From: Ruminococcus flavefaciens ND2009
GTDB taxonomy: Bacteria; Bacillota; Clostridia; Oscillospirales; Ruminococcaceae
Assembly: GCF_000621785.1 (NCBI RefSeq)
Contig: NZ_JHXI01000007.1
Span: 124,001-188,000 of the forward strand
Reading direction: 5' to 3'
Length of the DNA: 64,000 nt
Shown: one piece after another, positions 1 through 8,306 of the stretch
Layout of the letters: each line of letters starts with the position of its first letter
Numbering within the stretch: position 1 is the first letter of the stretch
The notes under the pieces: model-generated
Seen by the model: only the letters and a program-made list of their open reading frames with translations
What the model was told of the DNA's origin: nothing
The model's database searches: none
Position numbers and translations under genes: made by a program

Positions 1-84
1 AATGCAGGCGCACACTGCAATGTCGGCAACTCAAAGCTGGTACTGGATTCTATCATCAAATGGGTAGAGTGCTGCACTGAATAA
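1..84 (+). CDS. C-terminal end of an unidentified protein (partial)
   Basis: An open frame enters from the left edge and stops with TAA at 82-84. The 27 residues visible begin NAGAHCNVGNSKL and end KWVECCTE. This is too short to name the family. It lies just upstream of the methyltransferase, same strand, so the two could be co-transcribed. Confidence 0.5.
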   Translation, partial: NAGAHCNVGNSKLVLDSIIKWVECCTE

Positions 85-99
85 TTTTTAAGGAGAATG

Positions 100-729
100 A
101 TGAATATGGGACTCATGAAGAACTTTTTTAGTCAGACCAGAAAACCCGAAGGTACACTTGGTAAGATGATGCTTTCGGGTATGAATTCGGGACACGCAAA
201 ACTTGCCGATTGGGGATTTGAGCATCTGCCGAAGCTGTCACCGAAACAGGCTGCCGATCTCGGCTGCGGTGCAGGCAGAAATGCAGGTGAACTACTGAAA
301 AAATATCCGCAGGCAGTTGTCACAGCAATGGATTACTCAGCACTTTCCATTCAGAAGGCAAAGGGATACAATCAGGCTATGATAGACGCAGGCAGGTGCA
401 GGGTCATACAAGGCGATGTATCGAAACTGCTCCTTGAAGCTGACAGCTTCGAGCTTGTGACTGCTTTTGAAACGATCTATTTCTGGCCGGGGCTTGAAAA
501 GTGCTTTTCGCAGGTAGCTAAAATTCTGAAAGACGGCGGATACTTTATGATATGCAATGAGTCCGACGGTACAGATAAAACGAGCAAGAAATTTGAATCA
601 ATCATTGACGGTATGCGATGCTATACGCCTGCTGAGATCACGGCTGCACTGAAAGCAGCAGGTTTTTCAGAGGTGACTTCTGACCATCACCCGTCAAAGC
701 CGTGGATAACAGTTATTGCAAGAAAGTAA
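100..729 (+). CDS. Class I SAM-dependent methyltransferase
   Basis: A soluble protein of about 209 residues with a Rossmann-type methyltransferase fold. The SAM-binding glycine motif reads DLGCGAGRN near residues 55-63, followed by the acidic strand-2 end (VTAMDYS), an IQGDV strand-4 signal and a KDGGYFMI post-motif strand. The substrate is not evident. AAGGAG lies at 90-95. In-frame ATGs occur at 97, 100 and 106; 97 is too close to the Shine-Dalgarno, so 100 or 106 is likely. The gene follows the partial upstream frame by a few bases. Confidence 0.85.
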   Translation: MNMGLMKNFFSQTRKPEGTLGKMMLSGMNSGHAKLADWGFEHLPKLSPKQAADLGCGAGRNAGELLKKYPQAVVTAMDYSALSIQKAKGYNQAMIDAGRCRVIQGDVSKLLLEADSFELVTAFETIYFWPGLEKCFSQVAKILKDGGYFMICNESDGTDKTSKKFESIIDGMRCYTPAEITAALKAAGFSEVTSDHHPSKPWITVIARK

Positions 730-792
730 AACCGGTGTATATTAACAATGACATCATTTTTGACGCTTTTTTAAACATGGGGATGTGACATA

Positions 793-1761
793 ATGCAGAA
801 TAATCGAATAATAAAGCTATTGGATATCTTATTGAAAGAAACAGACGATGAGCATAAGCTGACTACAAATCAGCTTATCAATAAACTCGCAGAAGAAGGC
901 GTATCTGTTCACAGAAATACTATATCAAGCGATATAGAGATCCTAAAAGAAGCCGGATATGATATAATTTGCGAAAAGAGCACACAAAATCTTTATTATA
1001 TCGGTAAACGTGACTTTGATAATGCAGAGATAAAAATGCTTTGCGACGCTGTAAATGCAGCACACTTTATAACCGAAAAGCAGACATCTCAGCTTATTAG
1101 TAAGCTTTTGAGAAATGTCAGTACATACACGGCTGATAAGATACGTTCTATGATACAAGCTCCTTCATGTGTGAAGGTTACTGAATCAAGTATTTATAAT
1201 GTCGATTTGATAAATCAAGCTATATCTCAAAAGAAAGCAATAACCTTTCAATATTATGAATATAACGAGCAAAGGGAAAAAGTTCTCAAGCACAACGGAC
1301 ATATTTACACTGTCAGTCCTTATGCAGCGGTGTGGCATGAGGACAGGTACTATATGATCGGATATAGTGTAAAACACGAAGATATAGCCAATTTCAGGAT
1401 CGACAGAATGACTAATGTATCAGTATCAGATAAAAGCAAATATGTCTGTCAAAGAGATTTTGATCTGAAAGAATACTTACAAGCTAAGATAAAAGTATTC
1501 AAAGGAGTACGAACTGAGGTGTGCCTGAAATGTAGAAGTAAGCACATGAAAGCACTCCTTGACTATTTCGGACATGGAATAAAAACAACAAATGCTGAAA
1601 AAGGATACTTTAATGCTGTAGTTGAGATAGAGCTAAGTCCGACATTTTATGCATGGGCCTTCCAGTTCGGCGGCGATATAATTATACAGTCTCCACGGAA
1701 CGCAGTTGACGAATTTATAAAAATAGCGAATACACTGATTCAGATACATACCAATTTATGA
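793..1761 (+). CDS. WYL-domain transcriptional regulator (DeoR-type HTH)
   Basis: A 322-residue DNA-binding regulator. The N-terminus (about 5-60) is a winged helix-turn-helix: LTTNQLINKLAEEGVSVHRN followed by the recognition helix TISSDIEILKEAGY. Residues about 135-215 form a WYL domain, thought to sense ligands or nucleic acid in this family. The C-terminal stretch resembles the WCX extension. A GGGGATG-like site precedes the ATG. It stands alone between the methyltransferase and the converging ABC operon, so its target is unknown. Confidence 0.85.
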   Translation: MQNNRIIKLLDILLKETDDEHKLTTNQLINKLAEEGVSVHRNTISSDIEILKEAGYDIICEKSTQNLYYIGKRDFDNAEIKMLCDAVNAAHFITEKQTSQLISKLLRNVSTYTADKIRSMIQAPSCVKVTESSIYNVDLINQAISQKKAITFQYYEYNEQREKVLKHNGHIYTVSPYAAVWHEDRYYMIGYSVKHEDIANFRIDRMTNVSVSDKSKYVCQRDFDLKEYLQAKIKVFKGVRTEVCLKCRSKHMKALLDYFGHGIKTTNAEKGYFNAVVEIELSPTFYAWAFQFGGDIIIQSPRNAVDEFIKIANTLIQIHTNL

Positions 1762-1764
1762 AAA

Positions 1765-1793
1765 AATCCGCCTGCATGAATTGCAGGCGGATT
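1765..1793. terminator. Bidirectional Rho-independent terminator
   Basis: A perfect 12-bp stem, AATCCGCCTGCA paired with TGCAGGCGGATT around a 5-nt loop. It is flanked by an A-run on the left and a T-rich stretch on the right, between the converging WYL gene and ABC operon. It can serve both strands. Confidence 0.85.
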
Positions 1794-1823
1794 CAGTTTA
1801 TCCTGAAAAGTGCTGAATAGACT

Positions 1824-3557
1824 TTAAAGCTTCCAGCTCACAGCCTTTTTTCTGTCTTCGACAAATGTTCGGTAAATGCCTTTCTGCTGCATAAGCTGTT
1901 CGTGCCTGCCCTGCTGGACTATCCTGCCGTCATCAATAACTACGATCTGATCTGCGTGCTCGACGGTTTTTAGTCGGTGTGCGATCATTATTATCGTTTT
2001 TTCTCTGGTCAGCTCCTCGATAGCCTTTGTAAGCTCTGCTTCGTTTTCGGGATCAACATTGGCTGTTGCTTCGTCGAGGATAATGACAGGAGAGTCCTTC
2101 ATTATGGCTCTTGCAATGGATATACGCTGCTTTTCACCGCCCGAAAGACTTGCTCCGCCCTCGCCGATAACGGTATCATAGCCGTCAGGGAGCTCCATTA
2201 TAAAGTCGTGGCACCGAGCTTTTTTCGCAGCTTCAATGACCTTTTCCATAGGTGCGTCAGGCTCGCCGAAGCGGATATTGTTCGCAATTGTATCCTCGAA
2301 CAGATACACCCTCTGGAACACGAAGCTGAAATTATTCATCAGACTGTCGAAGCTGTACTCCTTGACATTATGACCGCCGAGCAGCACCTCGCCGCTTTTT
2401 ACGTCCCAGAAGCGTGCCATAAGATTGGTGAGAGTTGTCTTTCCGCCGCCTGACGGACCAACAATGGCGGTAGTAGTTCTTTCGGGTATATTCAGATCAA
2501 CGCCGTTGATTATAGTTCTGTTTTCGTATGCAAATGTGATATTTTTCAGCTCTATATCGTGATTTGCAGGCGATATCTCCTCACCCTCGATATCCATTTC
2601 GGGAATTGAAAGTATCTCACTTGCCTGATCAACGCAAACTCCCACACTGCGGATAAGTGCGGAAAAACCTGCCATAACATCGAGGCTTTCATAGATCATA
2701 AAGGAGCTTATCATCATCATTATGCAGTAAAGGAGCGACATGCTGCCGTTTATGTAGAAATTCGCAGACACAGCGCACATAAGAATGCCTGTCAGCTTTG
2801 TTGTGATTTCCTGCAGGGTAATATATGGGATAACATCGAATTCAAGGTGAGTGTCTCCGTACTGCTTTGCCTTGATGGCTTTTTCCAGCTTCTTTGCACG
2901 GCTGCTTGTAAGGTTGTAATTCTTTACCTCTGCGATGCCCTGTATGAACTCAATTACCGCAGCTACAAGCTCTCTGTTGGCTTTCTGCTGTCTCGGAGCG
3001 CCCTTGCGTGTCTTTCTCTGCATGGCTGCATTTATAAAAGCGTATACGCCGATGCCTGCCGTGAGGAGCAGTCCGATGCGCCAGTCAAAGATAAAAACGA
3101 ATGCAGTGATAACAAATGTGGTGAGTATGCCCTGAGTAGTCACCATAACAACTCTTGTGGCTATATCCGCAAGGGCTTCCATAGTGTTTGTTGTAACGCT
3201 TGTGATGTGACCGAGACTGTTGTCGTTGAAATATCCCATAGGCAGATAACGCATATGCTCGGCTATTTCAATACGCTTGTTGCAGCAGGAATGGTAGCCT
3301 GCTTCACATTGGAGCATGGTGGTTTTCAGATTGATTATAAACTGTCCGAGAAGTGATAATCCCAGAATAGCAAGGGCTCCAAATATATATTCATTCTTCA
3401 TGTCATTGTCAATGATACCTTTGGTTACGACAGCAATAGCCGTTATCCTGAGCGCCGCAAATATAGCCTTTACAACTCCGAGACCGATAGCCTTGTACAT
3501 TTTATCCCTGTCAGTTTTATTGCAGAAATCGAAAAATCTTTTCAGTGCTGTAAACAT
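1824..3557 (-). CDS. ABC transporter half-transporter, fused permease and ATPase (second of pair)
   Basis: About 577 residues. An N-terminal exporter-type transmembrane domain (about residues 10-310, six helices) is fused to a nucleotide-binding domain with Walker A GPSGGGKTT, signature LSGGEKQR, Walker B VIILDEAT and the switch His in IAHR. The frame is open further upstream, but the better start is the ATG at 3557, which shares one base with the previous gene's TAA and is preceded by GGAGGGAGC. The one-base stop/start overlap implies translational coupling with its partner, so the two likely form a heterodimeric exporter. The cargo (drug, peptide or siderophore) cannot be told from sequence. 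Confidence 0.9.
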   Translation of the reverse strand: MFTALKRFFDFCNKTDRDKMYKAIGLGVVKAIFAALRITAIAVVTKGIIDNDMKNEYIFGALAILGLSLLGQFIINLKTTMLQCEAGYHSCCNKRIEIAEHMRYLPMGYFNDNSLGHITSVTTNTMEALADIATRVVMVTTQGILTTFVITAFVFIFDWRIGLLLTAGIGVYAFINAAMQRKTRKGAPRQQKANRELVAAVIEFIQGIAEVKNYNLTSSRAKKLEKAIKAKQYGDTHLEFDVIPYITLQEITTKLTGILMCAVSANFYINGSMSLLYCIMMMISSFMIYESLDVMAGFSALIRSVGVCVDQASEILSIPEMDIEGEEISPANHDIELKNITFAYENRTIINGVDLNIPERTTTAIVGPSGGGKTTLTNLMARFWDVKSGEVLLGGHNVKEYSFDSLMNNFSFVFQRVYLFEDTIANNIRFGEPDAPMEKVIEAAKKARCHDFIMELPDGYDTVIGEGGASLSGGEKQRISIARAIMKDSPVIILDEATANVDPENEAELTKAIEELTREKTIIMIAHRLKTVEHADQIVVIDDGRIVQQGRHEQLMQQKGIYRTFVEDRKKAVSWKL

Positions 3558-5320
3558 TATGCTCCCTCCTTTACTGCTATATGTGCATTCCACATCTGAG
3601 TATACAACGGCGAATTTTTGATAAGTTCCTGTTGTGTGCCAGAGGCTTCCACTCTGCCGTCATTTATCAGTATTATCTGATCTGCTGTTGCGATAGTTGA
3701 CAGCCTGTGTGCGATAACGAGCAGTGTTTTTCCCTGCACCAACTTTGCAACCGACGACTGCACAAGAGCCTCGTTTTCGGGATCGGTGTAGGCAGTTGCT
3801 TCGTCAAGGATAATTACGGGAGCATTTTTCAGCATCGCCCTCGCAATGGAGATTCGCTGACGTTCACCGCCCGAGAGATGACCGCCCGCACCGCCTACAA
3901 CTGTCTGATAGCCTTTTTCGAGCTGCATGATGAAGTCGTGGCAGCCGCACTGCTTTGCAGCATTCATCACATCTTCATCGCTCGCATTGGGATCACCCAT
4001 ACGGATATTATCCATTATGGTCTCGTCAAACAGGTAATTATCCTGTGAAACATAGGCAATATTGCGGTTATACTCATTAAGCGGCAGTTTTCGTATATCA
4101 ACTCCGCCGAAGGTGATACTTCCGCTGTCAACATCCCAGAATGAGGCGATGAGCTTTGCGATAGTGGACTTTCCCGAGCCAGACGGGCCTACAAGAGCAT
4201 TGACCGTTCCTTGTTTTATCGCAAGGTTTATGCCATGTAAGATCTCTTTGTCCTTGTAGCCGAAATGCACATCTTTAAGAACGATATCAGTACCGTTGGG
4301 CTTTTCCGTAAGAGTATCGGGACGGATAAGCTCCTCACGTTCAAGTATCTCCGTCGCTTCACCGATTATAGTTCCCATCTTCGATACATCGTCCATATAT
4401 GAAGCGATTGTCGTGATAGGAGCGACCAGTCCTAAAGACAGGATAATGAGCATAAGGAAGTCCGCGCCGCTGATATTGCCGTGCATAAATGAGAGAGCAC
4501 CGAAGGGCAGCAGTCCCAGCAGAAATGACGGCATAAGCAGCATTGCAAGGTTCTGATATACGTTGCACCGTCTCATCCATTCTACAAAGCAGTCCGCACC
4601 TTCCTTTGCAGCAATGACAAACTTGTCGTAAGAGGTCTTAGCCTTGCCGAAAGCCTTGATGACCTCGATTCCGTTGATATACTCAACGGCGGTATCATTC
4701 AGAGCCTTTGTCTTGACAACGGTATTTTCATAGCTCGCCTGACTTCCTCTCATCATAAGTGCAAAGAAAAACGCTCCCACAGGCACACACAGCAGCGAAA
4801 GCAGCGTAAGCTTTACGCTGATAGTCATCATATAGATTATGAGCACTATGGGAACAAAGGCGTTGGAGAGCACCTCGGGTATAATATGGGCAAGAGTCGT
4901 TTCTATGGAGTCAACTCGCTCGCAGATGATATTCTTGTACGTTCCGCTGGACTGAGACAGCACAGAACCCAGCGGTATCTTTGACAGTTTCTCTGTGAGC
5001 TGACGGCGTATATTGGCAAGAACTTCAAACGTAGCCGCATGAGAGAGTGTTGTTGAAAGTGCATGACATATACGGCACAGCAGCCAGAATACAGCCATTT
5101 TCACAATGCTCGCAGTAAGCAGTCCCATATCCTTTTCAATAACTCCCGAGTGCATTTTCAGCAGCTTATCCACGATATCAGCCATATACACATAGGGCAT
5201 CAGACCGCAGATGACCTTCATCATCGCAAGCAGGACGCTGAGAATATAATTAGACCTCTTCTGCCCTGCAAATTCTACTACCCAGCTAAGAGCTGTGCGC
5301 TTTTTCTGTTGTTTTTCCAT
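3557..5320 (-). CDS. ABC transporter half-transporter, fused permease and ATPase (first of pair)
   Basis: A 587-residue exporter half: a six-helix transmembrane domain (about 15-320) and an ATPase domain with Walker A GPSGSGKST, signature LSGGERQR, Walker B VIILDEAT and IAHR. An AGGAGG-like site precedes the ATG. It is the first structural gene after tetR and is coupled to the second half-transporter. Both ATPase sites look intact. Position behind a TetR repressor suggests induction by a toxic or signalling compound, which is an inference. Confidence 0.9.
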   Translation of the reverse strand: MEKQQKKRTALSWVVEFAGQKRSNYILSVLLAMMKVICGLMPYVYMADIVDKLLKMHSGVIEKDMGLLTASIVKMAVFWLLCRICHALSTTLSHAATFEVLANIRRQLTEKLSKIPLGSVLSQSSGTYKNIICERVDSIETTLAHIIPEVLSNAFVPIVLIIYMMTISVKLTLLSLLCVPVGAFFFALMMRGSQASYENTVVKTKALNDTAVEYINGIEVIKAFGKAKTSYDKFVIAAKEGADCFVEWMRRCNVYQNLAMLLMPSFLLGLLPFGALSFMHGNISGADFLMLIILSLGLVAPITTIASYMDDVSKMGTIIGEATEILEREELIRPDTLTEKPNGTDIVLKDVHFGYKDKEILHGINLAIKQGTVNALVGPSGSGKSTIAKLIASFWDVDSGSITFGGVDIRKLPLNEYNRNIAYVSQDNYLFDETIMDNIRMGDPNASDEDVMNAAKQCGCHDFIMQLEKGYQTVVGGAGGHLSGGERQRISIARAMLKNAPVIILDEATAYTDPENEALVQSSVAKLVQGKTLLVIAHRLSTIATADQIILINDGRVEASGTQQELIKNSPLYTQMWNAHIAVKEGA

Positions 5321-5339
5321 GAATTATCCTCCTTAAATA

Positions 5340-5353
5340 TTAGCATTTGCTAA
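5340..5353. promoter_or_regulatory. Palindrome between tetR and the ABC genes, possible operator
   Basis: The dyad TTAGCATTTGCTAA (6-bp arms, 2-nt centre) lies about 20 nt upstream of the first ABC start codon. Its sequence differs from the dyad upstream of tetR, so it may bind another protein or mark a secondary site. Confidence 0.4.
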
Positions 5354-5369
5354 CATATATCCAAAATAT

Positions 5370-5390
5370 ATTCGGCATTAAATGCCGAAT
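5370..5390 (-). terminator. Hairpin overlapping the tetR stop codon
   Basis: A perfect 10-bp inverted repeat with a single-base centre, ATTCGGCATT/AATGCCGAAT. It includes the last tetR codons and the TAA. Only a short, interrupted T-rich stretch follows on the minus strand, so it may act as a partial terminator that lowers ABC expression relative to tetR, or as an mRNA stabiliser. Confidence 0.5.
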
Positions 5391-5995
5391 AATCTTTTCC
5401 AGCCGGCTGAGAAAAATACATCGAGCGTATCAGCGTAATGCATTGCCTCAGCTTCTGAAAAATCGTGTATCACAGCCTCAAACACCGCAGAAACATTGGC
5501 GGTCACAAGCAAATGAAGCTCCATATCGGAAACTTCGTTGATCTTTATCCCCAGCTCCTTGCTCCGTTCAATAAACATTGAAGTCGATTTTTCTTCCATT
5601 ATCGCAACATCATGGATAAAGCTCTCATACTTCGTTCCGTGTGAACAACATACTATCAGCCTGAACGCACTGAAGTGGGAATAGATGAACTGCATGAACA
5701 GAGCAGCATCGCCGCCGTAGTCCTTCCATATCTCGTTGATCCCGACCTTAGGGAGTTGTTCGAGTGATTCTGTCTGCATTTTGTCGAATAATTCCATCAA
5801 TTCAGTTATTGTAGGCTCAACAAGTGCAGAAAACATATCCTCTTTGTTAACGAAATGTTTGTAGAGGGCTCCTGCTGTTATCCCCGAATTTTCTGCAATT
5901 CTTCGCATTGAAGCATTCTCGAAGCCGTGTTCGAGAAATTCGGCTGTTGCAGCTTTGATTATCCTTTGATGTGCGTTGGTTTTGTCTCTCGGCAT
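5378..5995 (-). CDS. TetR/AcrR-family transcriptional repressor
   Basis: 205 residues. The N-terminal TetR HTH (about 8-55) reads RIIKAATAEFLEHGFENASM with the recognition helix ITAGALYKHFVNKEDMF. The remainder is a helical ligand-binding domain with no recognisable specificity. The gene heads the operon, followed by the two ABC half-transporters, so it most likely represses its own transcription and theirs. It has a near-consensus promoter with a dyad immediately downstream. Confidence 0.88.
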   Translation of the reverse strand: MPRDKTNAHQRIIKAATAEFLEHGFENASMRRIAENSGITAGALYKHFVNKEDMFSALVEPTITELMELFDKMQTESLEQLPKVGINEIWKDYGGDAALFMQFIYSHFSAFRLIVCCSHGTKYESFIHDVAIMEEKSTSMFIERSKELGIKINEVSDMELHLLVTANVSAVFEAVIHDFSEAEAMHYADTLDVFFSAGWKRLFGI

Positions 5996-6010
5996 TATAT
6001 CACTCCTTCG

Positions 6011-6065
6011 GTAAACACTGTTTACTTACAATCAGTATTATATATCACATAAATGGATTTGTCAA
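6011..6065 (-). promoter_or_regulatory. tetR-ABC operon promoter with operator dyad
   Basis: Reading the minus strand: TTGACA (6065-6060), 17-nt spacer, TATAAT (6042-6037), a near-perfect vegetative promoter. Just downstream is the perfect 15-bp dyad GTAAACAGTGTTTAC (6025-6011), placed where a bound repressor would block initiation. It is the best candidate for the TetR operator. Confidence 0.75.
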
Positions 6066-6261
6066 TACCTTTTTGAAAAAGGATCGATTTTTGCTTTTTA
6101 CCGTTTATTCTTTGAATTAAAAAAACAAATGCTTGTTAAAAAACAAAAATAAATTATTGAGGTGCACAACTGATTGTGCACCTGCTTTTTTTACTATTGA
6201 CACAGAACATACTTTCTGCTATAATAACTACAACATCAGAAATCTGATGGAGGGGATAAAA

Positions 6262-6480
6262 ATGAATAAGGGGAAAAAATATGATCGTGACGACGATGTT
6301 CCCATCGGCGGCTGTTTTGATCACTCAAAATGGTATTGTCCCAACTGTGCAAATCTTAATGTTGGACTGCCTGATAATAAGGGAGCGTATAAGTCTGTAT
6401 GTCAATGCTGCGGCATTATTATGCGTAGAAAGCGTATAAGCCGTACAAAAGAAGCGATAGAAATAATCATTTCCAATTGA
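6262..6480 (+). CDS. Small zinc-ribbon-like protein of unknown function
   Basis: 72 residues starting at the ATG at 6262, which is preceded by GGAGGGG; a longer open frame from 6133 has no ribosome site. Two CxxC pairs (CPNC and CQCC, about 17 residues apart) would form a four-cysteine zinc ribbon. The C-terminus is basic (MRRKRISRTKE). No family could be named. It lies directly upstream of the structured RNA at 6500-6690 and on the same strand. Confidence 0.6.
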   Translation: MNKGKKYDRDDDVPIGGCFDHSKWYCPNCANLNVGLPDNKGAYKSVCQCCGIIMRRKRISRTKEAIEIIISN

Positions 6481-6499
6481 TAATAAAACTGAATAAAGC

Positions 6500-6690
6500 A
6501 GCAAGCGGTTTGCGGATAGCAAGGCCCGGCTGAAACAGCGCCTTGATAGTAAGTCCTTGTATTTCAAGCAAACCGAACCCGATAGTTAAAATCCCGACGT
6601 CTTACAGACGCTCGCATGGAGGGCATCGGCAGGAATGTTCTTTACCTTAGTGGTAGAGGGCATCCCTGTCGATGTCCTCTTTTTTTATAT
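6500..6690 (+). ncRNA. Structured RNA candidate ending in a very long terminator hairpin
   Basis: Nested pairing: CGGTTTGC (6506-6513) with GCAAACCG (6568-6575) encloses CAAGGC (6520-6525) with GCCTTG (6540-6545), itself capped by GCTG-AAA-CAGC. A CGTCT/AGACG hairpin follows near 6600. The 3' end (6619-6679) is a hairpin of about 25 bp with G-U pairs and one mismatch, continued by CTTTACC/GGTAGAG, then a T-run at 6680-6686. No reading frame with a ribosome site was seen. It could be the 3' UTR of the zinc-ribbon gene or an independent small RNA. Confidence 0.45.
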
Positions 6691-6863
6691 AATATATTGA
6701 TTCTTTTCTGCTTAGTTACTCCTAAGAAGAAACCTTATATATTATAAATCAAATATTCAACGCCTGATATGCATTAAGGGCTGCGGATACAAATATGGAC
6801 TTTTCGTTTTTGAAAAGCATATTTAGTACCCTTTCTTTAGTGCGCCCATTTATCAGGCAGCCT

Positions 6864-6900
6864 CGGAGTCTGTGTACTATGTATGCAGGCTCCGTTTTTT
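6864..6900 (+). terminator. Rho-independent terminator
   Basis: CGGAGTCTG (6864-6872) pairs with CAGGCTCCG (6885-6893), one G-U pair, followed by seven T. Another small hairpin, TGTGTCC/GGACACA (6900-6921), abuts it. The stretch 6690-7018 otherwise holds no convincing gene. Confidence 0.65.
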
Positions 6901-7018
6901 GTGTCCGCTGAAAGGACACAGAAATGAAAAACAACGTTAAATGGCTGTGCTATACGGCTAAATATCCATGATTTTCCGTGTTGAGTTACATATCAAAATC
7001 AACACGGAGGTCAAAATA

Positions 7019-7441
7019 ATGGGATATAATCATGGACTTGAAAAGAAAAAGTTTGACAATGAATGGCAGAAAAATGAAAAGCTCTACCGTGAGCTTGGAA
7101 TGACAGATGAGCAGATATCTGCTATCTGGGAGTTCGACTATGAGACATTTCTTTCGGACAGGGCTTACCTTGAAAAGAAGCATGATCTGTCTGACTACGA
7201 AGATACACTCCAAAGCAGTGATAGCATCATTGACGAGTGCAATATTGAAGAAAACTGGCATGAGTACATAACAGACATTGATAAGAGAAGACAGTTGTCA
7301 GAGCTGCGCCCGGAACAAAGACGTGCTTACTATTTATGTAAGGTTTTGGAAATGAAACAGGAAGACGCTTCGTCAATTTTACTGATACCAAGGCGTTCTG
7401 TTAGTCGCTGGATTGTTAAAATTGCTGAAATTTTAAAATAG
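7019..7441 (+). CDS. Sigma-70 region-4-like / HTH protein
   Basis: 140 residues from the ATG at 7019, which follows CACGGAGG; upstream in-frame ATG at 6968 has no such site. The C-terminal 50 residues (RPEQRRAYYLCKVLEMKQED, then PRRSVSRWIVKIAEIL) look like a region-4 sigma or phage-type helix-turn-helix. The N-terminal part is charged and unrecognised. It precedes the structured RNA, MazF-like and DinG-like genes on the same strand and may regulate them. Region 2 of a true sigma factor is absent. Confidence 0.55.
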   Translation: MGYNHGLEKKKFDNEWQKNEKLYRELGMTDEQISAIWEFDYETFLSDRAYLEKKHDLSDYEDTLQSSDSIIDECNIEENWHEYITDIDKRRQLSELRPEQRRAYYLCKVLEMKQEDASSILLIPRRSVSRWIVKIAEILK

Positions 7442-7930
7442 TGGCCAAAAACATCCCTTCCCACCGGCTACTTAGTGAAGGGCAATAAAGCACTTCGCTA
7501 AACTTGACAATTGAATAGCAGCGCATAAGTGTGCAGCAAGATCGGTGTGGGCAACAAACCTGCGAGCCGCGGACATCCATACGCCACGACCCCGGAAACG
7601 GGCGAGCGATAAATATGAGCATGACGGTGGGAGCGGAGCCACTCCCATTATGGCAATGACAGCCGACTTGCGCGCCCGTCCGCACCAGCGGCTCTGACTC
7701 CGTAAGGGCAGAGAGACAAGGATCTGCGTGAACAGTGAGGACTCTGTTCGGCTTATGCGCTCCCCTCCCCGGAGGGCGTCAGAAATGGCGAGAGATTATC
7801 CGAGGCCTTTGATTAAGGAAAATGCCGTCGCACAGCGTGACGGTAAAGCACCCCTGCGGAGGTGCGTCTGCATATGAAACGATATATGCGGACAACAATA
7901 CATGGGGCTGCTGCAAGGCAGTCCCACTTA
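7442..7930 (+). ncRNA. Large ornate structured RNA candidate upstream of the MazF-like gene
   Basis: About 490 nt without a credible reading frame but dense in helices. A perfect long-range pair AGCGCATAAG (7520-7529) with CTTATGCGCT (7752-7761) encloses GAGCCGC (7564-7570) with GCGGCTC (7688-7694), GGTGGGAG with CTCCCATT, CCCGGAAACGGG, CTCTG/CAGAG and GAACAG (7730-7735) with CTGTTC (7744-7749). Upstream is TTAGTGAAG/CTTCGCTAA (7473-7501). Downstream are CCCTC/GAGGG, CCGTC/GACGG, GTCTGCATAT (7866-7875) with ATATGCGGAC (7884-7893), and GGGGCTGC (7904-7911) with GCAGTCCC (7918-7925), which ends 8 nt before the MazF ribosome site. The class is unknown; large RNAs such as ROOL or GOLLD are possible comparisons. 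Confidence 0.6.
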
Positions 7931-7947
7931 CATAAAGGAGAGATATG

Positions 7948-8304
7948 ATGCTGATACCCAAACGTGGAGATATGTACGTTGCCGATCTGGGACAAGGTAT
8001 TGGCTCAGAACAGGCAAACGAACGCCCTGTGGTGATAATTCAGAACAACAAGGGCAATCACTATGCCGATACGACGATAATTGTTCCTATCACATCTCAG
8101 ATGAAAGCTCAGCTACCCAATCATGTGATAATACATTACGGTATTCTCACGAAGTATCAGGGCTGTGTTTTGACAGAGCAGATAAGGACTATATCAGTAT
8201 TAAGACTGAAAAAGTATATCGGCAGACTAAGTGAAAAGGATATCCGAAGGATAGAGAAAGCACTAAGGATAAGCCTTGATATGGATAACAAGGGGTTGAA
8301 ATAA
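7948..8304 (+). CDS. MazF/PemK-type endoribonuclease toxin
   Basis: 118 residues of the MazF/PemK fold: IPKRGDMYVADLG at the N-terminus, the conserved ERPVVIIQNN strand, TTIIVPIT, and the HVIIHYG...GCVLTEQIRTIS core that carries the catalytic region of this family. The AAAGGAG at 7934-7940 favours the second ATG (7948) over 7945. MazF toxins cut single-stranded RNA and normally follow a MazE-type antitoxin gene. None is found here: the upstream 490 nt is a structured RNA and the nearest gene is the HTH protein at 7019. A DinG-like helicase follows after 2 nt. Confidence 0.88.
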   Translation: MLIPKRGDMYVADLGQGIGSEQANERPVVIIQNNKGNHYADTTIIVPITSQMKAQLPNHVIIHYGILTKYQGCVLTEQIRTISVLRLKKYIGRLSEKDIRRIEKALRISLDMDNKGLK

Positions 8305-8306
8305 CT

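Noticed and set aside
6749..6934. Minus-strand 61-residue frame
   Set aside because: It overlaps a terminator hairpin and has no ribosome site or recognisable motif.
7019..7441. MazE-type antitoxin for the downstream MazF
   Set aside because: The protein is 140 residues with a sigma-region-4-like HTH and is separated from mazF by about 500 nt; no AbrB or ribbon-helix-helix signature was seen. A role cannot be excluded.
7416..7685. Minus-strand frame across the RNA region
   Set aside because: No ribosome site and a composition explained by palindromic RNA helices on the other strand.
7442..7930. Type III (ToxIN-like) antitoxin repeat array
   Set aside because: The RNA region has many helices but no tandem ~35-nt repeats, so it does not match the known type III antitoxin form. 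Kept only as a hypothesis of RNA control.
7442..7930. Group II intron
   Set aside because: No recognisable domain V, no reverse transcriptase gene, and no interrupted host gene.
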